Below are positions 1 to 6,723 of a DNA stretch of 6,873 nt, one piece after another. Made by a program: the position numbers and the translations under genes. Source of the DNA: Bacteroidales bacterium (GTDB lineage: Bacteria; Bacteroidota; Bacteroidia; Bacteroidales; UBA1715); assembly GCA_017618935.1 (NCBI GenBank), contig JAFZTG010000192.1:1-6873 (forward strand). The letters are read 5' to 3'. The notes beneath the pieces are model-generated. The model did not search any database, had not been told where the DNA came from, and saw nothing but the letters and a program-made list of their open reading frames with translations. Within the stretch, counting starts at the first letter, position 1, and each line of letters opens with the position of its first letter.

Positions 1-537
1 GACGGAGGTGCTATTTTCACCAACGACGACACCCTTGCTCAGGAAATGCAATGTATTGCAAATCACGGTATGACTGTTCGCTATCACCATGACAAAATCG
101 GTGTCAATTCCCGTCTTGACAGTATTCAGGCGGCAATTCTCGATGTTAAGTTACGTTATCTTGATTCTTATATCTCAGCTCGGCAAGCAGCAGCACAGTA
201 TTATGACAAGGCATTTGCAAACCAGGCCAAGATTGCTATTCCTGCAAGGAATCCGAATTCAACGCACGTTTTTCACCAATATACGTTGAAATTACATTCG
301 TCAATAGACCGAAACGCAGTGCAAGAAAAACTGAAAACACTTGGTATTCCGGCAATGCTGTATTATCCCGTTCCGCTGCATTTACAAAAAGCATACAGAA
401 ACGAGCGATACCAAGAAGGCGACTTTCCGAATGCGGAAACGCTTTCACAAACCGTTCTCTCGCTTCCTATGCATACGGAATTAGACGAAGAACAGTTAGA
501 ATATATAACACAGAATCTTTGTAAATTGCTACAATAA
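1..537 (+). CDS. wbpE: DegT/DnrJ/EryC1/StrS sugar aminotransferase, WbpE-like (5'-truncated by window edge)
   Basis: This is the C-terminal 178 residues of a PLP-dependent nucleotide-sugar aminotransferase; the family is usually about 360-370 residues, so roughly half lies upstream. The frame is open from base 1 and begins with DGGAIFTND, the conserved stretch a few residues after the PLP-binding lysine, so that lysine is just outside the window. Also visible are the family's GVNSRLD (100-120) followed by QAAIL, and near the end [12 protein letters not shown] and [13 protein letters not shown]. In the pathway suggested by its neighbours, WbpE transfers an amino group from glutamate to C3 of UDP-3-keto-GlcNAcA in the cytoplasm. 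The fold is certain. The exact substrate is inferred from the adjacent wbpD-, wbpB- and wbpI-like genes; other 3- or 4-keto sugar aminotransferases share these motifs. The ATG at 46 is an internal methionine, not the start. Its stop is one base before the next ATG. Confidence 0.9.
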   Translation, partial: DGGAIFTNDDTLAQEMQCIANHGMTVRYHHDKIGVNSRLDSIQAAILDVKLRYLDSYISARQAAAQYYDKAFANQAKIAIPARNPNSTHVFHQYTLKLHSSIDRNAVQEKLKTLGIPAMLYYPVPLHLQKAYRNERYQEGDFPNAETLSQTVLSLPMHTELDEEQLEYITQNLCKLLQ

Positions 538-538
538 T

Positions 539-1114
539 ATGAACGACAACTTTTTCGCACACGAGACGGCAATTATTGATGAAGGATGCACGATTGGCAA
601 TGGCACCAAAATCTGGCATTTTTCTCACATTATGCAAGATTGTGTCATTGGAGAAAATTGCAATATTGGTCAGAATGTTGTCGTATCACCCCAAGTAAAA
701 CTTGGGAAGAATGTGAAAATTCAGAACAACGTTTCTGTCTATACTGGCGTAATTTGCGAAGACGACGTTTTTTTGGGACCTTCTATGGTATTTACCAACG
801 TGATAAATCCCCGAAGTTTTGTAAACCGAAAGTCAGAATACAAAAAAACGATTGTTCGTAAAGGTGCGTCAATTGGGGCAAATGCCACAATCGTCTGTGG
901 TCACGAGATTGGCGAATATGCACTTATTGGTGCAGGTTCCGTCATTACCAAAGACGTGAAACCCTATGCTCTTATGGTCGGCAATCCAGCACGACAAATT
1001 GGTTGGGTTAGCGAATACGGTCACACATTACAATTCAACGGGAATACGGCGATTTGCCCAGAAACCGGGCAAGTATATAAACTTGAAAACGATACAATAC
1101 GTAGAATACCATAA
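539..1114 (+). CDS. wbpD: UDP-GlcNAc3NA 3-N-acetyltransferase, WbpD/WlbB-like, left-handed beta-helix
   Basis: A 191-residue hexapeptide-repeat acyltransferase, the usual length for WbpD/WlbB. Repeats with I/V-G-x-N/G-x-x periodicity run from about residue 12 to 140 ([52 protein letters not shown]). A loop around [10 protein letters not shown] (84-93) interrupts them, as in this subfamily. The block [14 protein letters not shown] (148-161) and the short C-terminal tail with CPETGQVY (173-180) are typical of WbpD relatives. The family uses acetyl-CoA to acetylate the 3-amino group of UDP-GlcNAc3NA, works as a cytoplasmic trimer, and acts directly after the aminotransferase encoded upstream. 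The ATG at 539 follows the upstream stop by one base and gives the expected N-terminus ([12 protein letters not shown]). There is no Shine-Dalgarno sequence, so translation may be coupled to the preceding gene. A PglD-type or other sugar N-acetyltransferase role is less likely given the neighbours. Confidence 0.9.
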   Translation: MNDNFFAHETAIIDEGCTIGNGTKIWHFSHIMQDCVIGENCNIGQNVVVSPQVKLGKNVKIQNNVSVYTGVICEDDVFLGPSMVFTNVINPRSFVNRKSEYKKTIVRKGASIGANATIVCGHEIGEYALIGAGSVITKDVKPYALMVGNPARQIGWVSEYGHTLQFNGNTAICPETGQVYKLENDTIRRIP

Positions 1115-1125
1115 GCAGTTCATGT

Positions 1126-2145
1126 ATGATAAAATTTGCAATCATAGGTTTAGGACATATAGGCAAACGTCATGCTGAGATGATTCGGAGAAACAAAGAC
1201 TCTGAATTAGTTGCTGTTTGTGATATTCTCTCTCCACAAGAATTAGGCATAGAGCCCGACGTGCCATTTTTCTCGTCAATTGACGATTTGCTCAATTCCA
1301 ATATTGAAATCGACGTTGTAAATATTTGTACGCCAAATGGTTATCATGCCGAACATGCAATTAAGGCATTGGAGAAAAAACACCACGTTGTTATTGAAAA
1401 GCCTCTTGCGCTCAAAAAAAACGATGCAGAGCGCATTGTTTCTAAGTCTATGGAGGTCTCAAAATCAGTTTTTTGTGTAACACAAAATCGTTATTCACCT
1501 CCTTCGGTTTGGTTAAAGGAAATTGTTACCGAAAAACGATTAGGCAAGATTTTTATGGTTCAACTGAACTGTTATTGGAACAGAGACGAACGATATTACC
1601 AAACTGGAAATTGGCACGGAACGCAAGATTTGGATGGTGGCACGCTGTTTACTCAATTCTCGCATTTCATTGACATTATGTATTGGCTGTTTGGCGATAT
1701 AACAAACATTCGTGGTAATTTTCACGATTTTTCGCATCAAAGCCTAACCGATTTTGAAGACAGCGGCGTTGTTACATTTGATTTCATTAATGGTGGGATG
1801 GGCAGTCTCAATTACTCAACATCGGTATGGGACAAAAATCTTGAAAGCAGCATTATCATTGTTGGAGAAAAAGGGACTGTAAAAGTTTCGGGACAATACA
1901 TGAACAACGTGGAATATTGTCATATACAAGATTACGAAATGCCGACACTCGCGCCCGCAAATCCGCCAAACGACTACGGGGCATACAAAGGGTCTGCACA
2001 AAATCACCACTATGTCATACAAAATGTGGTGGAAAAACTAAACGAAAAAGGAAGTATAACCACAAATGTTCTTGAAAGTTTGAAAGTTATCGACATTATT
2101 GAACGTATTTACCAAGTTCGTGATGCACAATGGAAGAAAAAATAA
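1126..2145 (+). CDS. wbpB: Gfo/Idh/MocA-family UDP-GlcNAcA 3-dehydrogenase, WbpB/WlbA-like
   Basis: A 339-residue oxidoreductase, normal for the family. The N-terminal Rossmann domain has the dinucleotide-binding GLGHIGKRH (8-16), then NICTPNGYHAEHA (66-78). The family's EKPLAL motif follows at 91-96; K92 is the lysine usually involved in catalysis. The C-terminal domain carries DGGTLFTQFSHFIDIMYWL (170-188), where H180 and D183 match the conserved H-x-x-D of these enzymes. WbpB/WlbA oxidises C3 of UDP-GlcNAcA with NAD+, giving the 3-keto substrate for the WbpE aminotransferase; in characterised systems NADH is recycled with 2-oxoglutarate. Members of this superfamily have diverse substrates, so the specific reaction rests on the wbpE/wbpD/wbpI-like neighbours. 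The ATG at 1126 lies 11 bases after the preceding stop and puts the glycine-rich loop at the expected position. The ATG at 1122 is out of frame. No Shine-Dalgarno sequence is seen. Confidence 0.87.
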   Translation: MIKFAIIGLGHIGKRHAEMIRRNKDSELVAVCDILSPQELGIEPDVPFFSSIDDLLNSNIEIDVVNICTPNGYHAEHAIKALEKKHHVVIEKPLALKKNDAERIVSKSMEVSKSVFCVTQNRYSPPSVWLKEIVTEKRLGKIFMVQLNCYWNRDERYYQTGNWHGTQDLDGGTLFTQFSHFIDIMYWLFGDITNIRGNFHDFSHQSLTDFEDSGVVTFDFINGGMGSLNYSTSVWDKNLESSIIIVGEKGTVKVSGQYMNNVEYCHIQDYEMPTLAPANPPNDYGAYKGSAQNHHYVIQNVVEKLNEKGSITTNVLESLKVIDIIERIYQVRDAQWKKK

Positions 2146-2166
2146 AATCGTATTAAAACAAGAAAA

Positions 2167-3261
2167 ATGCATATAACAATAGTTGCAGGGGCACGCCCGA
2201 ATTTTATAAAGATTAGTCCGATAATCAATGCTATTAAGAAAAAGCAGTCGGAACACATTGACATCCAATATAGTCTGGTTCATACAGGACAACATTATGA
2301 CAAGTTGATGAGCGGACTATTTTTTGAGGAATTAGGTATTCCGCAACCTGATGTCAATTTAGGTGCAGGTAGTGGTACGCAGGCAGAACAAACAGCATCT
2401 ATAATGATTGCATTTGAGAAATATCTTTTTTCAAATCCTACCGACCTTGTTTTAGTAGTTGGTGATGTTACGTCAACTATGGCATGTTCCATTGTTGCAA
2501 AAAAAATGGGAATCAAGTTGGCTCATGTCGAAGCAGGGATTCGTTCGTTCGACCTTTCTATGCCAGAAGAAATCAACAGAATGGTGACAGATAGCATAAC
2601 TGACTATTTTTTTATTACATCTGATTTTGCTCAACAGAATCTAAAAAAAGTCGGCGTTGATGACCAAAAGATATTTTTTGTAGGTAATGTAATGATTGAT
2701 AGTTTGTTAGCAAATCAAGAGAAACTAATCCGTCCAACATTGTTTGACAAACTAAACCTTATTGAGAAGAAATATATTGTTCTGACGCTTCATCGGCCAA
2801 ATAATGTTGATAATGCGGAAAATTTGATCGATTTACTCAACACAATAGACAAAAATGCAAGAAACACTCCTGTTTTGTTTCCTATACATCCACGTACGGC
2901 ACAAAAACTGAAAGGATATGAAAATAACTTTCAAACTATAAAAATCGTTGAACCGCTTGGTTATCTTGAATTTATATATTGTATTAAGCATTCTCTTGCG
3001 GTGATTACAGATTCGGGGGGCATTACAGAGGAAACAACAATAATGCACATTCCTTGTATGACACTACGTGACAACACCGAACGTCCCGAGACATGTAGCA
3101 TAGGTACAAATGAACTGATTGGTACAAATCCACAAAATCTAATACCAGCTTTTGAGAAGTTGTTTTCTGGAAAATGGAAAAAAGGCGGTGTGCCAGAATT
3201 ATGGGATGGGAATACGGCAGAAAGAATAATTAACGTGATTACAAAAATGAATATTCGCTAA
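2167..3261 (+). CDS. wbpI: Non-hydrolysing UDP-N-acetylhexosamine 2-epimerase, WbpI-like (WecB family)
   Basis: A 364-residue member of the UDP-GlcNAc 2-epimerase family, full length. Motifs in order: GARPNFIK (8-15, R10 matching WecB R10), HTGQHYD (39-45), VVGDVTSTMA (97-106, D100), HVEAGIRS (120-127, E122), PEEINR (133-138), TLHRPNNVD (207-215, H209), FPIHPRT (238-244) and TDSGGITEE (281-289), followed by RPET (306-309). These match the catalytic Asp/Glu/His set and the UDP-binding region known for WecB. WbpI epimerises C2 of UDP-GlcNAc(3NAc)A to give UDP-ManNAc(3NAc)A. WecB does the same on UDP-GlcNAc. The residues alone do not separate the two, but the three preceding 2,3-diamino-sugar genes favour the WbpI role. 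The start is 21 bases after the previous stop, preceded by the A-rich AAAACAAGAAAA rather than a Shine-Dalgarno sequence. The stop abuts the next start codon directly. Confidence 0.9.
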   Translation: MHITIVAGARPNFIKISPIINAIKKKQSEHIDIQYSLVHTGQHYDKLMSGLFFEELGIPQPDVNLGAGSGTQAEQTASIMIAFEKYLFSNPTDLVLVVGDVTSTMACSIVAKKMGIKLAHVEAGIRSFDLSMPEEINRMVTDSITDYFFITSDFAQQNLKKVGVDDQKIFFVGNVMIDSLLANQEKLIRPTLFDKLNLIEKKYIVLTLHRPNNVDNAENLIDLLNTIDKNARNTPVLFPIHPRTAQKLKGYENNFQTIKIVEPLGYLEFIYCIKHSLAVITDSGGITEETTIMHIPCMTLRDNTERPETCSIGTNELIGTNPQNLIPAFEKLFSGKWKKGGVPELWDGNTAERIINVITKMNIR

Positions 3262-4365
3262 ATGAAAATACTTATTATAACACAACATATTTTCCCTATT
3301 CAGACACCTCGTTCTATTAGAAGTACTGAGTTAATCAAAGAATTGGCTCGTCGTGGGCACGAGGTAACGGTATATGCTGTATTGGGAAAATATAATTATA
3401 CAAATTTTGAACGAGAATATGGAATAAATGTTAAAAATATTCCTATTCGATGGGAACTTTATCCCAATAACAGTGATGGTTCTGGGAAACGTGTTTTTTT
3501 TGATAAGGTAACGGCTAAACTTTTTTGTAAATTAGAATTTCCTCTGATGGAATTTTATTATAAAATTCCCGATATAATAAAATCAGAAAAAATATTTGAT
3601 GTGCTTATTTCAATTTCAGATCCTCATCATATTCATTGGGGATGTGCCAGTGCTAAAAAACAATATCCGTCCAAATTTCCTAAACGATGGATTGCTGATT
3701 GTGGAGATCCATTTATGAAAAATGGTACATCAAAAGATCATTTAAAATTTTTTGCAAAATATGAGCGACAATTTTGTGAGGCATGTGATTATATAACGGT
3801 ACCCATAGAAAAAGCAATAGAGGCTTATTATCTCGAATATCGAGATAAAATACGTGTCATTCCTCAGGGTTTTGATTTTGATTTAACAAATTTGGAAACG
3901 AAAACTATAGCGAATACAGTACCAACATTTGCATTTGCAGGAATGTTCTATGCCGATATTAGAAATCCCCGTTTATTTCTTGAGCATTTATCAACAATAA
4001 AAAAGGATTTCCGATTTATTGTTTACACACGATTTGATAATCTTTTATCCGATTACAAAGAAAGACTAAACGGAAAAATGATTATTAAAAAGCCCATTTC
4101 TCGTACCGAACTTATTGAAGAACTTCGTAAAATGGATTTTTTGGTAAATATTAGTAATGCTCATAGTCCCAATCAATTACCGAGTAAACTGATTGATTAT
4201 GGAATTGCAGGAAGACCTATTTTGGACATCAATCCTCAGAATCCCGACACGAAACTGATAGACAATTTTCTTGACGGTGATTATTCAAAAGCTCTAAAAA
4301 TTGATCATCTGGAAAAATATCATATTAGTGCTGTTGTGAAAAAATTTGAGGAATTATTTTCATAA
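3262..4365 (+). CDS. GT-B fold glycosyltransferase, GT4-like, polysaccharide assembly
   Basis: A 367-residue predicted cytoplasmic glycosyltransferase with no transmembrane segment that I can see. The N-terminal acceptor domain starts with MKILIITQHIFP and the Arg/Ser-rich loop TPRSIRSTELIKEL (15-28) followed by ARRGHEVTVY (29-38), typical of GT4. A mid-region IADCGDPF (144-151) and the linker KIRVIPQGFDFD (196-207) lead into the C-terminal donor domain (AFAGMFYADIRNP, 224-236). The donor-site block is NQLPSKLIDYGIAGRPI (304-320). The usual GT4 E-x7-E is here N304-x7-D312, so this is a divergent branch and retaining chemistry is not proved. ATG directly follows the epimerase TAA with no spacer, implying translational coupling. 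It is probably the sugar-transfer step using the ManNAc3NAcA-type donor or a neighbouring residue; donor and acceptor cannot be read from sequence. The gene looks more AT-rich than its neighbours, as is common for glycosyltransferases in variable surface loci. Confidence 0.82.
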   Translation: MKILIITQHIFPIQTPRSIRSTELIKELARRGHEVTVYAVLGKYNYTNFEREYGINVKNIPIRWELYPNNSDGSGKRVFFDKVTAKLFCKLEFPLMEFYYKIPDIIKSEKIFDVLISISDPHHIHWGCASAKKQYPSKFPKRWIADCGDPFMKNGTSKDHLKFFAKYERQFCEACDYITVPIEKAIEAYYLEYRDKIRVIPQGFDFDLTNLETKTIANTVPTFAFAGMFYADIRNPRLFLEHLSTIKKDFRFIVYTRFDNLLSDYKERLNGKMIIKKPISRTELIEELRKMDFLVNISNAHSPNQLPSKLIDYGIAGRPILDINPQNPDTKLIDNFLDGDYSKALKIDHLEKYHISAVVKKFEELFS

Positions 4366-4482
4366 TAAAAAATAAGAATCCTAAAATTTCATGATAATGT
4401 ATTGGTAAAACCAGGAAAGAATTTGTAAGGATATATGTAATATGGACGCTAATCTTGGCGTCTTTACCTAAGAAATAGGATT
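4366..4482. other. Intergenic spacer between polysaccharide operon and uvrA-like gene
   Basis: This 117-base AT-rich spacer is the only long gap between genes before the end of the window. It should contain the end of the polysaccharide transcript and the promoter of the uvrA-like gene. I looked for the Bacteroidota promoter pattern (TAnnTTTG with an upstream TTTG about 19-21 bases away) and for sigma70 boxes. The nearest candidate, AGAATTTG at 4418-4425, fits neither sequence nor spacing well, so no promoter is assigned. A small hairpin near the 3' end is listed separately. Confidence 0.6.
4444..4463 (+). terminator. Small GC hairpin before the uvrA-like start; weak terminator or leader hairpin
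   Basis: GGACGCT (4444-4450) pairs with GGCGTCT (4457-4463) around the six-base loop AATCTT. There are five Watson-Crick pairs flanked by two G-T wobbles, and only three T residues at 4463-4465. It is the only GC-rich structure in the spacer. It sits 19 bases before the ATG at 4483, so it may end the upstream transcript inefficiently or lie in the 5' leader of the uvrA-like mRNA. The short stem and poor T-run make either role uncertain. Confidence 0.3.
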
Positions 4483-6723
4483 ATGCAAGAATATATAGAA
4501 GTTCGTGGTGCGACGGAGAATAATTTGAAAAACGTTTCGGTAAAAATTCCGAAAAAGCAAATCACCATAGTGACTGGTGTTTCGGGGTCGGGGAAGTCAT
4601 CGTTGGTGTTGGATACCGTTGCGGCAAAGTCCCGCAGGGAGTTGAACGACACGTTTCCGTCGTTTACCCAGCAATATCTGCCAAAATATGGTCGCCCGCA
4701 TGTGGAAGCAATTGATAATCTGCCAATTGCAATTGTGATAGAACAACGGAAACCTGCTTCAAATTCTCGTTCTACCGTCGGTACATATACTGATATTTAT
4801 GCTCTGCTACGATTGCTGTTTTCTCGTGTAGGAACGCCGTTTGTGGGCTATTCCGACGTGTTTTCGTTCAATCATCCTATGGGCAGTTGCCCTCGTTGTT
4901 CGGGTCTGGGCGAAATTCGTGAGTTGGATATTCATAAATTGGTTGATTTCAATAAATCGTTGAACGACGAAGACACTATTCATTATATTGCGTTCGGGAA
5001 GGGCGGATGGCGTTGGATTCGCTACGCATACAGCGGTTTGTTCGATTTGGACAAGAAAATCAAGGATTATTCTCCCGAAGAATTGGAACTGTTTCTTCAC
5101 TCACCGCAGATTAAATTGAAAAATCCTCCTTCAAATTGGCCGAAAACGGCGAAATACGAGGGCTTGATTCCCCGTATGTACCGAAGCATTATCAATTCAG
5201 AAGAAGGTTTGCTGCACGCAAAGGTTTTGGACCCTATGTTGCAGATGGGTACCTGTCCTGATTGTAGGGGAACTCGTTTGAACAATACTATTTTGTCGTG
5301 TAAGATTAACGGAAAAAACATTGCCGACGTGTGCGCCATGTCCATTTCCGATGCAAAAACATGGATAGAGACTGTTGACAATCCGTTGGCCGAAGATATT
5401 AAACACAATACGATTGAACGTCTTGCCGCCTTGGAAGAAATAGGACTGGGCTATTTGACGCTCGACCGGGCGTTGGGGACGCTTTCGGGTGGCGAGGCGC
5501 AACGATGCAAGATTGCAAAATACATAAATTCTTCCTTGTCGGATGTGATGTATATTCTTGACGAGCCCAGTGTCGGTCTGCATAATCACGATATTCTGTT
5601 GATGCAGAAATCGGTGCAAAAACTAAAAAATCATGGAAATACGGTCATTTTAGTTGAGCACCATAAAGATATGATTCAAATAGCCGACCATATTATTGAT
5701 ATGGGTCCTGGTGCTGGTGCTGACGGGGGAAAAGTCCTTTTTGAAGGCACGTACGACGCTTTGCTGAAAAGCGACACGCTTACGGGAAAAATGCTGCGCG
5801 CGAGCAAGGAAATGAAGAAAAATGTTCGTCAGCCCAAGGGCTGGTTTTCGATAGAACATGCGCAGAAACACAATCTGAAAGATATCTCGGTGCGAATGCC
5901 TATGGGTGTGATGGCTGTGATTGCCGGTGTTGCGGGTTCAGGTAAGTCGTCGTTGATGGAATGTTTTAGAAATCAATATCCTACGTCGGAAGATGTTGTG
6001 TATATTAGCCAGAAGAATATCGGTATTAGCTTGCGGTCAACGCCAGCGACGTATTTGGAGGTTGCCGACGATATTCGGAAATTGTTTGCGAAAGAAAACA
6101 AGACGAAAGTAGAACTTTTCTCGTTCAACGGCAAGGGTGGTTGTCCTGTCTGCCAAGGCAAGGGCGTGATTGTTTCCGATATGGCGTTTATGGATTCCAT
6201 TGAGACGGTTTGCGAGGCGTGTGGCGGCTTGCGGTATTCCAACGGTGTGCTGTCGTATAAAGTTCATAATCTGAATATTGCAGAAGTTATGGATTTGTCG
6301 GCTGAAAAGGCGTGCGAACTGTTTGCGGGAACTGTCATTGTCGAAAAACTTACCCCATTGTTGAAAGTCGGATTGGGATATGTGCATCTAAATCAGTCAT
6401 TGTCAACACTTTCGGGAGGCGAGTTGCAACGGATAAAATTGGCTTCGTATCTGCGCGACAAAGGAAAAATCTTTATACTTGACGAGCCAACCGACGGCTT
6501 GCATTTGAAAGACATTGATCGTCTTATTTCTCTGTTTGACAGAATGATAGAAGACGGAAACACTATTTTTTTGATAGAACATAACTTAGAAGTGCTGAAA
6601 TCCTCGGATTATGTGATAGAATTAGGGCCGAAGGGTGGCGACCAAGGAGGAAGAATCCTATTTGAAGGAACGCCGCAGGCAATGAAAAATGCAAAGAACT
6701 CGGTGACGGCAGAATATCTATAA
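4483..6723 (+). CDS. UvrA-like double ABC ATPase lacking the UvrB-binding domain (class II UvrA)
   Basis: A 746-residue UvrA homologue; canonical UvrA is about 940. NBD I: Walker A GVSGSGKSS (32-40), signature LSGGEAQR (334-341), Walker B YILDEP (357-362), H-loop VEH (391-393). NBD II: Walker A GVAGSGKSS (482-490), signature LSGGELQR (643-650), Walker B FILDEP (664-669), H-loop IEH (698-700). The C-terminal zinc finger is intact as C-x2-C-x19-C-x2-C (C554, C557, C577, C580). The roughly 140-residue stretch between LLFSRVGTP (111-119) and GYSDVFSFN (122-130), which in UvrA holds the UvrB-binding domain and the first CxxC of zinc finger 1, is absent; only C136/C139 remain. The protein should bind DNA and ATP but not load UvrB conventionally. 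Known relatives are Deinococcus UvrA2 and the drug-resistance protein DrrC (about 764 residues). The start is fixed by an in-frame TAA at 4450 and by EVRGATENNLKNV at the N-terminus. It has no evident functional tie to the polysaccharide genes. Confidence 0.88.
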   Translation: MQEYIEVRGATENNLKNVSVKIPKKQITIVTGVSGSGKSSLVLDTVAAKSRRELNDTFPSFTQQYLPKYGRPHVEAIDNLPIAIVIEQRKPASNSRSTVGTYTDIYALLRLLFSRVGTPFVGYSDVFSFNHPMGSCPRCSGLGEIRELDIHKLVDFNKSLNDEDTIHYIAFGKGGWRWIRYAYSGLFDLDKKIKDYSPEELELFLHSPQIKLKNPPSNWPKTAKYEGLIPRMYRSIINSEEGLLHAKVLDPMLQMGTCPDCRGTRLNNTILSCKINGKNIADVCAMSISDAKTWIETVDNPLAEDIKHNTIERLAALEEIGLGYLTLDRALGTLSGGEAQRCKIAKYINSSLSDVMYILDEPSVGLHNHDILLMQKSVQKLKNHGNTVILVEHHKDMIQIADHIIDMGPGAGADGGKVLFEGTYDALLKSDTLTGKMLRASKEMKKNVRQPKGWFSIEHAQKHNLKDISVRMPMGVMAVIAGVAGSGKSSLMECFRNQYPTSEDVVYISQKNIGISLRSTPATYLEVADDIRKLFAKENKTKVELFSFNGKGGCPVCQGKGVIVSDMAFMDSIETVCEACGGLRYSNGVLSYKVHNLNIAEVMDLSAEKACELFAGTVIVEKLTPLLKVGLGYVHLNQSLSTLSGGELQRIKLASYLRDKGKIFILDEPTDGLHLKDIDRLISLFDRMIEDGNTIFLIEHNLEVLKSSDYVIELGPKGGDQGGRILFEGTPQAMKNAKNSVTAEYL

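Noticed and set aside
46..48. ATG at 46 as the start of the first gene
   Set aside because: The same frame is open and conserved from base 1 (DGGAIFTND), so 46 is an internal methionine of a gene that begins upstream.
1122..1124. ATG at 1122 as an alternative start for the dehydrogenase
   Set aside because: It is in a different frame from the Rossmann-domain coding sequence that begins at 1126.
4418..4425. AGAATTTG as a Bacteroidota -7 promoter element (TAnnTTTG)
   Set aside because: The leading TA is not matched and there is no TTTG at the correct upstream distance.
5197..5619. A 140-codon open frame on the minus strand inside the uvrA-like gene
   Set aside because: It lies opposite strongly conserved UvrA motifs, has no recognisable domain and no start context; other antisense frames at 4807-5100, 5097-5408 and 6037-6387 are rejected for the same reason.
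4483..6723. Reading the uvrA-like gene as an ABC transporter ATPase or a canonical UvrA
   Set aside because: The zinc finger, the two interrupted ATPase domains and LDEPSVGLH/LDEPTDGLH are UvrA-specific, ruling out a transporter; the missing UvrB-binding domain argues against canonical UvrA.
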